64,000 nt of DNA from an uncultured Oscillospiraceae bacterium. GTDB taxonomy: Bacteria; Bacillota; Clostridia; Oscillospirales; Acutalibacteraceae. Made by a program: the position numbers and the translations under genes. The stretch lies in contig CAJJLZ010000006.1 in the NCBI GenBank assembly GCA_905192745.1, forward strand, positions 1-64,000, written 5' to 3'. The notes below the pieces were generated by a model, which ran no database searches, was not told where the DNA came from, and worked only from the letters and a program-made list of their open reading frames with translations. This document shows positions 16,738 through 25,752 of this stretch, piece by piece. Positions within the stretch are counted from its first letter, which is position 1, and each line of letters starts with the position of its first letter.

Positions 16738-17607
16738 TCATAGGGCGCCGGACTCGATGATGAGCGACTGCTGATTCATCTCCCGATACCGCTGATTCAC
16801 CAGTTCTTTTTCATAGGAAACAACGCCGTTGGATTGATAGGGGTCGTTGAAATAATAATTTTCCGCGTCATAGCCGACCAGTACCAGACAGTGCTCGTTT
16901 TTCGTCCAGGTGAACAGCTCGCCGCTTCCGTTCAGGAACCATTCCAGCCCGTCCTCGATCGGAACCATATTGATGCTGGCCCAAACGAGGACCGGCGTAC
17001 CTTTCGCCACATACTTGCTGCAGAGGGTTTCCAGAGAACTGCCCGTGGTGTTTTTTACCTGACAGGCGCTTCCTTTTTCCCGGAAGAGCTTCTCAAGGGC
17101 GTTCTGGATAACCGGCGCGTAACAGCCGAAGCCGTCCGAACGATAGGGGCTTCCGACAAACGCTTCGTTTGGATCAGGGCCATACCGCATTTTTCCGTGC
17201 ATCTCCAGTTCACCGCAATCCAGATAGCGGTCAATAAAAGCGTGGGTATCCATCCAAATGGAATAATACTGAAGAAGCATAACCGTGCTTACCACTTCGC
17301 AGCCGGTGGGAAGGCGGTTTTCCTGACTGAGATAAGGAACGGAAAGCAGGACCTTGCCGGGCGGGGAAACCTGGGAGGGAAAAGCAGCGGATTCCGGTGC
17401 TCTCTGAGAGGGCGGCAGAGTGGTGGGATAGGGGATGTTTTCCTCCTTTATTTCTGCTTTTTCTGCCTGCTCCGTTTCTTTCGTTCCCCTTGTCTCGCTT
17501 GGAGAGAGGGAAGCCCATTCTTTCCATAAAAAACCGGCCCAAAGGGCGCAGAAACACAAAAATATTCCATAACCGATCAGAAATCGGGAGTTTTTCCGGC
17601 GGGACAT
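16738..17607 (-). CDS. Membrane-anchored C39-like cysteine protease domain protein
   Basis: 289 residues from ATG 17607, 9 bases after AGGAAGG; an ATG at 17616 overlaps that site. An N-terminal signal-anchor (about residues 9-28, IGYGIFLCFCALWAGFLW) is followed by a Ser/Pro/Glu-rich linker. A peptidase C39-2 type papain-like domain comes next, with catalytic Cys in LPTGCEVVSTVMLLQYY and His plus Asp in EHCLVLVGYDAENYYFNDPY. It probably acts at the outer face of the membrane on an unknown substrate. It follows the two-component system and lipoprotein genes on the same strand. A hairpin covers its ribosome-binding site. Confidence 0.75.
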   Translation of the reverse strand: MSRRKNSRFLIGYGIFLCFCALWAGFLWKEWASLSPSETRGTKETEQAEKAEIKEENIPYPTTLPPSQRAPESAAFPSQVSPPGKVLLSVPYLSQENRLPTGCEVVSTVMLLQYYSIWMDTHAFIDRYLDCGELEMHGKMRYGPDPNEAFVGSPYRSDGFGCYAPVIQNALEKLFREKGSACQVKNTTGSSLETLCSKYVAKGTPVLVWASINMVPIEDGLEWFLNGSGELFTWTKNEHCLVLVGYDAENYYFNDPYQSNGVVSYEKELVNQRYREMNQQSLIIESGAL

Positions 17608-17616
17608 AAGGCTCAT

Positions 17617-17651
17617 CCTTCCTGTGCTGGTTTATTACCAGTATAGGAAGG
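17617..17651 (-). promoter_or_regulatory. Hairpin masking the ribosome-binding site of the C39-like gene
   Basis: In the minus-strand transcript CCTTCCT (17651-17645) pairs with AGGAAGG (17623-17617), with an inner CTGGT/ACCAG pairing around loop AATAA. The 3' arm is exactly the Shine-Dalgarno sequence, so the fold would block translation initiation. Confidence 0.5.
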
Positions 17652-17765
17652 ACTTATCCGGAGGATTTCATCAAGTTGTAAAAAGGTTGTGTCGGATTCG
17701 GAAGATGCCGAGACAGCCAGACGGGGACGGTTTACACGGGCGGCTTACAGAGGGGGGGAGAGCGG

Positions 17766-19124
17766 TTACTCCAATTCCAATACCAGCGGATATTTTTTGG
17801 AAAGGACGCCGTATCCGGTGGTCTCTTCAATCAGAAGCCGGGATGCGTCCCGGCTCAGCGTAATCCGGAAGGAGCCGTAGTCGCCCTTATAAAGAAGCTG
17901 AGGATTTATCAGCCGGTTGTCCTGCAGCCGAGCAACATAGATATCGCAGTAGTCGGTGGCAAAGGCGACATACATTTCCCCCTGCTCCGTCACGGCAAGG
18001 CTGGAGTTATGGAGAGAGATGTTGTCATGAAGGATGACGGGAGACAGGGACTCATTGAATTTCCCGTTATAATAACTGGCGTCGGACTCCCAACTGTATT
18101 CGCCGATGTGGCTTTTCACATCGTCAAAGGTGCATCGCCGCAGAGTATCCCCCAGATGATACAGGATTCCTCCCTGCGGATCGAACGCAAACCATTCGTT
18201 CTTTTCAACACGGCGGAGAAGCTCATAAGAGCCTTCTTCCTGCTCCGACAGGCAATAATAAAAGCAATTGGGGCTTTCCTTCGCCTCCGGGTCGCTGTAT
18301 TGGGCGGCGATCAGCGCGGTTCCCTCTTCATTGACAGCGCTTACATATCCCAGAAGAGGAACGAGACAGGAACGGGATTGCATATCCGAAAAGGTGATTA
18401 CGGAAACGACGGCGTCCTGAACATAGTTGCCGGGAAGGGCCCAGACGGCGAGGGCGCCGCCGTCGTTTGACCAGCAGCCGAACATGTCGCTGTAGGCGAC
18501 GGAAGCGGCGTCCGGATCGATTTTGTTCCGCCATTCCGAGGGAACCATTCCCTTCATGGCAAAGGTTTTCTGTTCGCCGTTTGTCAGATCGCACAGGGTG
18601 AAACGGATCTTTTTTTTCGAAGATATCTCCGAATCCCCTTCCGGCAAACTGCCGTCGGAGGACGCCGCCGTGGTGTCGCCGGAGGGGTATTCCGCATAGA
18701 CCAGATACTGTCCCCCGGGCGAGAGGGAGGCGTACAGCATCGTTGGGGAGGTATAGGTGAAAATCTCGTCATAAAAGCCGTACCGGTAATCCATCCGCAA
18801 AACCCGGATGGCTTTTTTATCGGTCGCTTTCAGCAGAAGCAGTCTGGTGGGGTCGGTATTATCCCAGGCATATCCCATCACGGCCTCATTGGCGCTTTCG
18901 ACCGGCGTATCGACCGAATGAATCTTTTTCAGCTTCATCTGCAGAGCGCCCGGCTCCGCGCTGACTTCGGAATCTGCGGGGATATCCATGATGATCGTCT
19001 TGGAAGAGGCGAAATGACAGCCGGTCAGAAGCGGGGCAAACAGAAGAAGACAAAGCAGACCCGAAAGAAAAAAACGGCCTTTCTTCGAAAAACGGTTTGG
19101 ATGGCTGCGGGACGTCGGCTTCAT
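17766..19124 (-). CDS. Predicted lipoprotein with beta-propeller-like repeats
   Basis: 452 residues. A basic start, a hydrophobic stretch (about residues 15-33) and a lipobox LLTGC predict lipid modification and display on the outer face of the membrane. The remainder reads like a WD/TolB-type propeller: repeated strands such as GGQYLVYAEYPSGD, GCWSNDGGALAVWALPGN and SLAVTEQGEMYVAFATDYCD. I do not recognise a named family. Its start overlaps the sensor kinase stop by 4 bp, so the two are translationally coupled. A role in sensing or tuning that kinase is plausible but inferred. Confidence 0.7.
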   Translation of the reverse strand: MKPTSRSHPNRFSKKGRFFLSGLLCLLLFAPLLTGCHFASSKTIIMDIPADSEVSAEPGALQMKLKKIHSVDTPVESANEAVMGYAWDNTDPTRLLLLKATDKKAIRVLRMDYRYGFYDEIFTYTSPTMLYASLSPGGQYLVYAEYPSGDTTAASSDGSLPEGDSEISSKKKIRFTLCDLTNGEQKTFAMKGMVPSEWRNKIDPDAASVAYSDMFGCWSNDGGALAVWALPGNYVQDAVVSVITFSDMQSRSCLVPLLGYVSAVNEEGTALIAAQYSDPEAKESPNCFYYCLSEQEEGSYELLRRVEKNEWFAFDPQGGILYHLGDTLRRCTFDDVKSHIGEYSWESDASYYNGKFNESLSPVILHDNISLHNSSLAVTEQGEMYVAFATDYCDIYVARLQDNRLINPQLLYKGDYGSFRITLSRDASRLLIEETTGYGVLSKKYPLVLELE

Positions 19125-20800
19125 TCTTTTCCTCCTGTCTGGTTCTGCCTCGTTTTCTCCGGGACTTCTTTATCGGCGGATATCCTGCCGGTTCCGCCTT
19201 TGCCGGGCTTTTTCTCCGCCGCGGCTTTTTCGCTTTCGGGAGAGAGTTCTTCCCAGCGGGGGAGCGTGACCGTAACGGTCACCGATTCCTGCAGTTGGCT
19301 TTGAATGGTGATGTTCCCCCCGTGTTCCTCCACAATTTTCTGGCAGATACTGAGGCCGAGCCCTGAACTGCCGCGTTCCCGGGAGCGTTGCTTGTTAATG
19401 CGGTAGAAGGGGATGCACAGCTTGTCCAGCTGATCGGGAGGAATCCCTTCCCCGGCGTTTTCCACAGAGAAGAATACCTGTGTTTCCGTAGAATCCAGTA
19501 CGACGGCGATCGGCGTGTTTTCCTTGCCGTATTTGATGGCGTTGTCCAGCAGATTGATAAGCAGCTCCCGTAGCCGTTCCTTCTGGCCGCGTACAAACCG
19601 CCCGGGATGGCCCGGAAGGCTGGAGAAGCCCGAAAGAGCGAAGGTATTGCCATATCGCCGCGCTTTCAGCGACATGGCTTCCGTAACCGAAACGGTCAGC
19701 GCGGCCAGATCCACCTTTTCAAAGGGGAGCTTCTGGTTGAGCGCCGCGATATCCAGCAGATGAACCACCATTTCGTGGAGCCGCCGGCTTTCCGCCTCGA
19801 TATGTCCGACGGCCTTTTGGTAAAACGCCTCGTCCGTCCGGGCGTCCGACTGCAGCAGTTCCGCGTATCCCTGAATGGTGGTCAGCGGGGTTTTCAGTTC
19901 ATGTGTAACGTTGTTGAAAAAGGTGCGGTCGTATTCGTACAGGCTGCGGATATGATCCGCGTCCTCCTGAAGCAGACGGAACTGTTCGTTGATTTTTGTC
20001 AGCATTTTTCGGTAATTAAGCGCCAGTTCCCCGATCTCGTCCCGGCGGCCGGTCAGCGCGTCAACGTCGTTTGAAATTTCGCCGCCCGCCTCGCTGCCGA
20101 TCCGTCTGGCGACGGAGTCGGAGTCCCGTGCCAGCGTTTGAACGGGGCGGACGATCCGGTTGGCAAACACAAGGATCAACAGGAACGTGATAAGGGAAAC
20201 CGCAAAAGTGACCCAGAACACCAGCAGTTGGGTGTTGCGTCCCTGTCGGGCCATATCGCTGTAGTCGGCGTAAAACCGCAGAATGCCGACGGATTTTTCC
20301 TCCACCACCATCGGACAGGAGAACTGCACGTCCAGACCGTTCTTTTTCGTGTAAGTGAGCGAGTAGGAGGGCGTTCCGTTCATGGCGTTAATCAGATCGG
20401 CGTCCGAACCGGAGAGGGCGTCGTCGCTCGTCTTCTGCAGCAGCGTCCCGTCAACTGTATATGCCGCCGCTTCCCGTCCGGTTGCCGTCCGGAGCTGGGA
20501 AAGCAGGTCCGAAGCGATCGCCTGAAATCCTTCTTCTTCATTGTTTTGCTGATTCAGCATCAGGACCTGACGGGTATAGATTTTGGAATTGGCCAGAAGT
20601 TCCCGCATATCCGCCGCAATACGCGTTTCGTTGCTTTGGCGGATCTGAAGAAAAACCAGCAGATTAATCACCGTTAATCCGACCACGAAAAGCACAAGGA
20701 GCTGGAGCATCAGCTTGATCCGTATTCCAAACCGAAACGGCTGTTTCGGTTTTTGGGCCTTTTCTTTTCGTATATTCTTTTGGACATGCGGACGGGCCAT
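19121..20800 (-). CDS. Membrane sensor histidine kinase
   Basis: 559 residues. Two membrane helices (about 28-52 and 192-214) flank a ~140-residue extracytoplasmic sensor region. HAMP follows (~215-275), then HisKA with phospho-acceptor His300 in NVTHELKTPLTTIQGY, and a HATPase domain with N-box LLINLLDNAIKYGKE, G1-box VENAGEGIPP and G2-box GSSGLGLSICQKIVEEHG. It phosphorylates the response regulator encoded 192 bp upstream. The signal is unknown; the attached lipoprotein and surface protease suggest an envelope signal. Confidence 0.92.
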   Translation of the reverse strand: MARPHVQKNIRKEKAQKPKQPFRFGIRIKLMLQLLVLFVVGLTVINLLVFLQIRQSNETRIAADMRELLANSKIYTRQVLMLNQQNNEEEGFQAIASDLLSQLRTATGREAAAYTVDGTLLQKTSDDALSGSDADLINAMNGTPSYSLTYTKKNGLDVQFSCPMVVEEKSVGILRFYADYSDMARQGRNTQLLVFWVTFAVSLITFLLILVFANRIVRPVQTLARDSDSVARRIGSEAGGEISNDVDALTGRRDEIGELALNYRKMLTKINEQFRLLQEDADHIRSLYEYDRTFFNNVTHELKTPLTTIQGYAELLQSDARTDEAFYQKAVGHIEAESRRLHEMVVHLLDIAALNQKLPFEKVDLAALTVSVTEAMSLKARRYGNTFALSGFSSLPGHPGRFVRGQKERLRELLINLLDNAIKYGKENTPIAVVLDSTETQVFFSVENAGEGIPPDQLDKLCIPFYRINKQRSRERGSSGLGLSICQKIVEEHGGNITIQSQLQESVTVTVTLPRWEELSPESEKAAAEKKPGKGGTGRISADKEVPEKTRQNQTGGKE

Positions 20801-20992
20801 GCTTCATTCCCCCTTTGCTCCGGATTGACTGTTCGTGCGTTGAAAAACACCATCATCCTATCATACGGATGTCAACAAAGTGTGTCGGCGCGGCCGGAAG
20901 AAAAAAGGATGAACGGAAAAAATTCAAAAAGAGGAAAAGCGGGCGCCGCAAACGGCTGTTTTTCATTTTTCAGGCGATTCGGCAAGCCCTCT

Positions 20993-21670
20993 TTATTCCC
21001 CTGTGTATTTGTATCCCACCCCGAAAACGGTCTGGATGCTGTCCGCCATGTCCAGTTTTTTACGAAGACGCTGGATATGCGTGTCCACGGTCCGGGTGTC
21101 GCCGAGATAATCGTATCCCCATACCTGTTCCAGCAACACGTCTCTGGTAAAGACCTGATGCGGACGGCGAAGCAAAAACAGCAGCAAATCGTATTCGCGG
21201 GGGGTGAGGTCGATCGGCTGTCCGTCCCGCTCTACAATTCTCTCTTCCGGCTGAAGAAGCATGCCGTGGAAGGAGAGAGGCCCGGAGCCGGCATCCCGGC
21301 TTTTTCCAATCCGCCGGAGGATTACCTTGATCCGGACGATGACCTCCCGCAGCTCGAAGGGCTTGGTGATGTAATCGTCCGCGCCCGCCTCCAGCCCATG
21401 CACTTTGTCGTCCATGGAAGAACGGGCGGTCAGCATGATGATGGGAACGTTGTATTTTTTTGTAATCATCTGGCAGAGATCCACGCCGCTGCAATCCGGG
21501 AGCATCCAATCCAGTATCAAAAGATCGGGCCGGTCATTTTCAAAAAGCTTCAGTCCGTCGCTGCCGGTAAACGCGGTGCGGACGCGATAGCCCTCCTGCT
21601 GCAGCCCATACTGCAGCAGCTCGGCAATCGGTTTTTCATCTTCAATAATCCAGACAGCGTAATTGGACAT
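20993..21670 (-). CDS. Response regulator, OmpR/PhoB family
   Basis: 225 residues. The receiver domain has acidic pocket IIEDEKP, phospho-acceptor Asp54 in LLILDWMLPD, Thr in IMLTARSSMDD and Lys in YITKPFEL. The C-terminal winged helix includes IDLTPREYDLLLFLLRRPHQVFTR and DTHIQRLRKKLD. It is the partner of the following kinase. The 192-bp gap between them is longer than usual and may hold a second promoter, though I see no convincing one. Confidence 0.93.
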   Translation of the reverse strand: MSNYAVWIIEDEKPIAELLQYGLQQEGYRVRTAFTGSDGLKLFENDRPDLLILDWMLPDCSGVDLCQMITKKYNVPIIMLTARSSMDDKVHGLEAGADDYITKPFELREVIVRIKVILRRIGKSRDAGSGPLSFHGMLLQPEERIVERDGQPIDLTPREYDLLLFLLRRPHQVFTRDVLLEQVWGYDYLGDTRTVDTHIQRLRKKLDMADSIQTVFGVGYKYTGE

Positions 21671-21888
21671 GGGAAAAGCCTCCCGATCGTTGAAATTTTA
21701 CAGAGAATGCAGCGAATGCAGAGGATACCGGGAAAAAGCAGAAACGAAAGTGGAAACGCCGCACAGGTTTTCTTTATTATTTTAGCGGATGAGCAGGGAA
21801 AAATCAATTTTTCTTCTTTTTTGCTTCTTCTTTTTCCGTGCCGGATTTTTTCTTTTCCTCCGGGCGGCCGGTTTCGTCCGGATACGGC

Positions 21889-21917
21889 TTGCAAAGGGGA
21901 GGGGGACATGCTATAAT
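21889..21917 (+). promoter_or_regulatory. Promoter of ktrB
   Basis: -35 TTGCAA (21889-21894), 17-bp spacer, -10 TATAAT (21912-21917) with TGC just before it. It lies in the 350-bp gap between the divergent response regulator and ktrB genes; I see no other element in that gap. Confidence 0.75.
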
Positions 21918-22020
21918 GCCCCTGAATTTACCGGAAGAATAGTTCCGGGCAAAGCGTTTCCTGAACAGGTCTGAACGGGGGTTCGACAGGGGACGTTTCC
22001 GGAAAAGAGGAGGGCGGACG

Positions 22021-23406
22021 ATGCGCGGCTTCGGCGACACATCCCTGATACAGAAATACAGCCGAAAAATACGGCCCGGGCAGATTCTTGTCCTGGGCTT
22101 TCTTTGCGTCATTCTGGCAGGCGCGGTTCTTCTGACGCTTCCCATCGCTGCGGCGGACCGCAACTCTCTGGGATTTCTCGACGCGCTCTTCACCGCAACC
22201 TCCGCCGTGTGCGTAACCGGTCTCAGCGTGGTCAACGTCGGGGTAAGCCTGTCCCTGTTCGGTCAGATCGTGCTTTTGGTCCTGATTCAGATCGGCGGAC
22301 TCGGTTTTATGACCATTACCTCCCTTTTGTTTATGGTGGTGGGGAAGCGCATTTCCCTGAAGGAACGGCTGCTGATTCAGGAGTCTTATAATCTGGATTC
22401 CATACAAGGGGTGGTTCGCCTTGTCCGTAACGCCCTTACGGTTACTTTTGTAATCGAAGGAGCGGCGGCCGTCGTTCTGGCGGTTCGCCTGATTCCGGAA
22501 TTCGGGCCGGCCGGGGGCGTTTATCATGCGGTGTTCCTTGCGGTTTCGGGCTTCTGCAACGCCGGATTCGACGCCTTGGGGCAGGCGAATTCTCTGGAAA
22601 AATACATTGCCGATCCGGTGATTAACATTGTCGTCATGCTTCTTATCACGCTGGGCGGTATGGGTTTCTCCGTCGTTCTGGATGTGCTGCGCAAACGGCG
22701 TTTCAGCAAGCTGATGCTCCACAGCCGGATCGTTCTGCTGATGTCCGGCATCCTGTTTCTGTCCGGCGCTTTGCTGATCGGGCTGCTGGAATGGAACAAT
22801 CCGAATACGTTGGGACGGCCGGGGCTGAACGTTCCCCAGAAGGTAATGGGGGCCTGTTTCCAGTCGGTTACGCTGCGGACAGCCGGATTTGACACCATCG
22901 GTCAGGGAGGCTTGACGCCCGCCGGCACGCTGGTCAGCATTATCCTGATGTTTATCGGCGCGTCGCCGGCTTCCACCGGCGGCGGCATTAAGACCACCAC
23001 CTTTTTCGCCGTGCTGCTTTCCGTTTCCTGTATGATTCGCGGGAAACAGGACTACAATATTTTCCACCGCCGCCTGAACGAGCAGCTGATGCGGCGGGCT
23101 GTAACCATCGTTGCGCTGGCCCTCGGCCTCGTTTTGGCGGACACGGTGGTAATCAGCTGGGTGGAGAGCCTGAGCGGCGGAACCGAACTGCTCAGCGACG
23201 TGCTGTTCGAGGTAACTTCCGCGTTCGGTACGGTCGGGCTGTCAACCGGGATTACTCCGACGTTGTTCCCTGTTTCCAAAATTCTGATTATCTTAACCAT
23301 GTTTTGCGGAAGACTGGGTCCGCTGACCATTTCCATGGCGCTCTCCGGCGCGGCGCCGAAGCCCGACGCGCTGCATTATCCGGAGGAACGGCTGATTATC
23401 GGGTAA
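22021..23406 (+). CDS. ktrB: Potassium uptake channel subunit, TrkH/KtrB family
   Basis: 461-residue integral membrane protein with the four M1-P-M2 repeats of the family. The four selectivity loops can be read: TSAVCVTGLSVVN, VSGFCNAGFDALG, SVTLRTAGFDTIG and TSAFGTVGLSTG, each with its filter glycine. It imports K+ driven by ion gradients and is gated by the RCK protein encoded 50 bp downstream. GAGGAGGG precedes the ATG. KtrB rather than TrkH is chosen because of its length and its single-RCK partner. Confidence 0.93.
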   Translation: MRGFGDTSLIQKYSRKIRPGQILVLGFLCVILAGAVLLTLPIAAADRNSLGFLDALFTATSAVCVTGLSVVNVGVSLSLFGQIVLLVLIQIGGLGFMTITSLLFMVVGKRISLKERLLIQESYNLDSIQGVVRLVRNALTVTFVIEGAAAVVLAVRLIPEFGPAGGVYHAVFLAVSGFCNAGFDALGQANSLEKYIADPVINIVVMLLITLGGMGFSVVLDVLRKRRFSKLMLHSRIVLLMSGILFLSGALLIGLLEWNNPNTLGRPGLNVPQKVMGACFQSVTLRTAGFDTIGQGGLTPAGTLVSIILMFIGASPASTGGGIKTTTFFAVLLSVSCMIRGKQDYNIFHRRLNEQLMRRAVTIVALALGLVLADTVVISWVESLSGGTELLSDVLFEVTSAFGTVGLSTGITPTLFPVSKILIILTMFCGRLGPLTISMALSGAAPKPDALHYPEERLIIG

Positions 23407-23456
23407 TTGACGGATGAGACGACTGTTTTGCGGGCAGAGAAAGGCAGGATGACGAT

Positions 23457-24134
23457 ATGAAACAAATGGCGGTTTTGGGGCTGGGACGTTTCGGCGCCAG
23501 CGTGGCGCGTTCGCTGGTTCAGCACGGCGTGGAGGTTATGGGGGTGGACAGCGATCCGGAAAAGGTCGCGGATATTGCCCCGGATATCACCCATGCCGTA
23601 CAGGCGGATGTGATGGATGTGGACGCGTTGGATTCTCTCGGCCTGCGAAATTTTGACGGGGTGATTCTCAGTATCAAGGATGTGGAGATCAGCTGTCTGA
23701 CCACCATGACGCTGAAGGATCGCGGCGTCCGCTTTGTGGTCGCTCAGGCCGGGGGCGACGCCCATGCGAAGATATTGGAAAGGATCGGCGCCGATAAGGT
23801 GATTATGCCGGAAAAGGATATGGGCGCCCGTCTGGCGCGCAGCCTTTCCAGCGACAACCTTATTGATTATATGGAGCTTTCCGCCCGGCACAGCCTGATG
23901 GAACTGGCGGCGCTGGATGAATGGATTGGACACACCCTGAAGGAAAACAATATCCGTTCCCGGTACGGGGTGAATGTGGTGGCGATCCGTTCGGGCAAAG
24001 CCATCCAGGTATCGCCGCAGGGCGACGATATCATTCACGACGGGGATATTTTGGTGGTGATCGGTGAAAACGCCGATCTGGAGAAGCTGACGCGGCTGAG
24101 CAAAAAAGGCGGCGTCAAGCCGGTGAAGCACTGA
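23457..24134 (+). CDS. ktrA: Potassium uptake regulatory subunit, KtrA/TrkA-N
   Basis: 225 residues. RCK_N Rossmann domain with nucleotide motif VLGLGRFGASVARSLVQHG and acidic cap VDSDPEKV at the N-terminus, then an RCK_C domain from about residue 135. In relatives it forms an octameric ring that gates KtrB on ATP/ADP, and the RCK_C domain often binds c-di-AMP. The c-di-AMP synthase cdaA is also in this window, so such control is plausible but not shown. Confidence 0.94.
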   Translation: MKQMAVLGLGRFGASVARSLVQHGVEVMGVDSDPEKVADIAPDITHAVQADVMDVDALDSLGLRNFDGVILSIKDVEISCLTTMTLKDRGVRFVVAQAGGDAHAKILERIGADKVIMPEKDMGARLARSLSSDNLIDYMELSARHSLMELAALDEWIGHTLKENNIRSRYGVNVVAIRSGKAIQVSPQGDDIIHDGDILVVIGENADLEKLTRLSKKGGVKPVKH

Positions 24135-24230
24135 AGGCAGTTAACCGGTTAGGCTGTACAGGGCCTTCGGAATACGGATAAGAAGAGACCTGCCGTTATG
24201 GACAGGTCGGGGAAAAAACGGATAAGAGAC

Positions 24231-24282
24231 AAAGAACCCCCTGATGCAGGAAAATGAAAGCACTGCATCAGGGGGTTCTTTT
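24231..24282. terminator. Terminator between ktrA and the XRE regulator
   Basis: 19-bp perfect stem AAAGAACCCCCTGATGCAG (24231-24249) / CTGCATCAGGGGGTTCTTT (24263-24281) followed by T residues, between convergent genes. Confidence 0.8.
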
Positions 24283-24382
24283 CTCTCCCGTAATCGACGG
24301 GTCTCTTTTTCAATAAACAGTACTTGCACGGCGCCAAAAGAACAACGGCGGAATTTACGTCAGCCGGAGCTTTACCGGACCA

Positions 24383-24688
24383 TCACTCCCCGTATTCGTC
24401 CGGACGCCGCTGCATGGAAAGAACAATCACCCGCAAAGCGTTTATCTGGGAATCGGTCAGCCCTTCCGTATCCAGCCCCTGAGAAGAGGCGGCTTTTCGG
24501 CCCAGCAGAGTATCGACCGAGACATGATAAAGATCGGCCAGAGCAATCAGATTATGAATGCTGGGAAGCCGCTCTCCCGTCTCATAGGAGGAAACGATCG
24601 AAGGGGAACAGCCGATCCGGGCGGCAACCAGCTTTTGCGAGTAGCCGTTGGCTTCCCGCAGCTGTCGCAGGATTTTCTGTAATTTCAT
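24383..24688 (-). CDS. XRE-family DNA-binding protein
   Basis: 101 residues from ATG 24688, 10 bases after GAGG; a GTG four codons earlier overlaps that site. The N-terminal helix-turn-helix is LREANGYSQKLVAARIGCSPSIVSSYETGERLPS, presented here in parts: LREANGYSQ, VAARIGCSP, IVSSYETGERLPS. DLYHVSVDTLLG completes the domain. The C-terminal ~35 residues are short and acidic with no known effector fold. It is divergent from the unknown gene at 24931 across a 242-bp region, so it may regulate that gene; this is inference from position. Confidence 0.85.
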   Translation of the reverse strand: MKLQKILRQLREANGYSQKLVAARIGCSPSIVSSYETGERLPSIHNLIALADLYHVSVDTLLGRKAASSQGLDTEGLTDSQINALRVIVLSMQRRPDEYGE

Positions 24689-24762
24689 AGTTCGTTGCAC
24701 CTCTTGCTATGAGTGTAGTAGAATGTATACCACAATAGGTGTTTTTTTATACTCTAAAAGTG

Positions 24763-24790
24763 TTGACTTGTCGGAAATATCTGATATAAT
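24763..24790 (+). promoter_or_regulatory. Promoter of the unknown gene at 24931
   Basis: -35 TTGACT (24763-24768), 16-bp spacer, -10 TATAAT (24785-24790). The predicted start near 24797 means an in-frame ATG at 24796 cannot be the start codon. Confidence 0.75.
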
Positions 24791-24799
24791 GACATTTGG

Positions 24800-24821
24800 G
24801 AGAAATGCGAAAGCATTTCTC
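24800..24821 (+). other. 5'-terminal hairpin of the leader
   Basis: Perfect 9-bp stem GAGAAATGC/GCATTTCTC closed by a GAAA tetraloop, starting within a few bases of the predicted transcription start. The remaining ~110-base leader is GC-rich and probably folded. I recognise no riboswitch class. Confidence 0.5.
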
Positions 24822-24930
24822 GGTTGCGCCGCAAGCAAACGCCGGCACAGATTCCGGTCGTTCTTTGCATGAATCCAACGGCGGACGACGCGCCGGCGGG
24901 AGAAATATCGGCTTTAAAGGGGAGAGGAAA

Positions 24931-25740
24931 TTGATTCGTCCAGCGATCCGGCGGGGCAGCGCCGGGACGACATTCTCTCTTTCTGAAAAGGAAGCGGCAG
25001 AGCGAAAGCGTCTCGAGATGGAAGAAAAGCGGCGGCAAACAGCGCTGGCTGTACGCAGCGCTCTTACGGCGATCCGATTCGGGATTACGGAAGAATGTTC
25101 TGCCGTGGATTTGTCTGTGTACAAAGTGGTTTTGTCCCGCTGTCATTTTTGCTTTTACGCAGACGCCTACCGCGCGGGAATCGATTATCAGGAAGAATGT
25201 CTTCAGGAACTGTTCGCGGACATTTTTTCGAATGCGGATCATCCCATGACAGGGGATCGTCGAAGCCGTGCGCTGCGGGATCTTCGGTTCTTATCGGCGC
25301 TTCGTCCGTCGGAGGAAGCCTACCGGCGGGCCATTGCGGGAGTGCGCGCGGCGGAGCGGAGAGAAGACCTGCAGCAGGCGATGTTCCAGATCGTTCCCCT
25401 GCTTGGTGCGCGGGATCTGTACTTTTTGTTTCTGACCGCTGCGGAAATGCCGGAGAAACCGATGAGACTGTTCCTGCGTACGCTGGACGGTCTGTGTCAA
25501 CGGGAGGAAAAAACACGCTGTCGGGCTGTCCGGGCAAAGCGGGAGCTGTGCCGGGAACTTCACCGTCAACTGCGCGGGATCGAGAAAAAACCGAAAAGAG
25601 AGGCGCTGGACGGCATTTGCCGCCGGATCAGCCTGTTAGAAATTATGGAGCCGGAAAGCCCCCCTATACAGGCGTTGAGCCGCTGTGCGGAGATTGATCC
25701 CGCCGGTCTGCCGAATATGTTAAACTTCTTATTATTATAG
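24931..25740 (+). CDS. Unknown protein, helical and charged
   Basis: 269 residues if translation begins at TTG 24931, which has GGGGAGAGG four bases upstream. I do not recognise the family. The N-terminal ~45 residues after the start are basic and then Lys/Glu-rich (SEKEAAERKRLEMEEKRR), likely a helix or short coiled coil. The middle is mixed, with a Cys pair in SRCHFCFYAD, and the rest looks all-helical with many Arg/Glu/Leu. No signal peptide, membrane segment or enzyme motif is visible. It has its own promoter, a structured leader and a terminator, and lies next to recA but outside the LexA-controlled promoter. Confidence 0.65.
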   Translation: MIRPAIRRGSAGTTFSLSEKEAAERKRLEMEEKRRQTALAVRSALTAIRFGITEECSAVDLSVYKVVLSRCHFCFYADAYRAGIDYQEECLQELFADIFSNADHPMTGDRRSRALRDLRFLSALRPSEEAYRRAIAGVRAAERREDLQQAMFQIVPLLGARDLYFLFLTAAEMPEKPMRLFLRTLDGLCQREEKTRCRAVRAKRELCRELHRQLRGIEKKPKREALDGICRRISLLEIMEPESPPIQALSRCAEIDPAGLPNMLNFLLL

Positions 25741-25752
25741 CAAGATGGGCAT

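Noticed and set aside
24797..24930. Known riboswitch class in the leader of the unknown gene
   Set aside because: The hairpin and GC-rich leader do not match the conserved cores of c-di-GMP, cobalamin, TPP, SAM, glycine or lysine riboswitches that I can recall.
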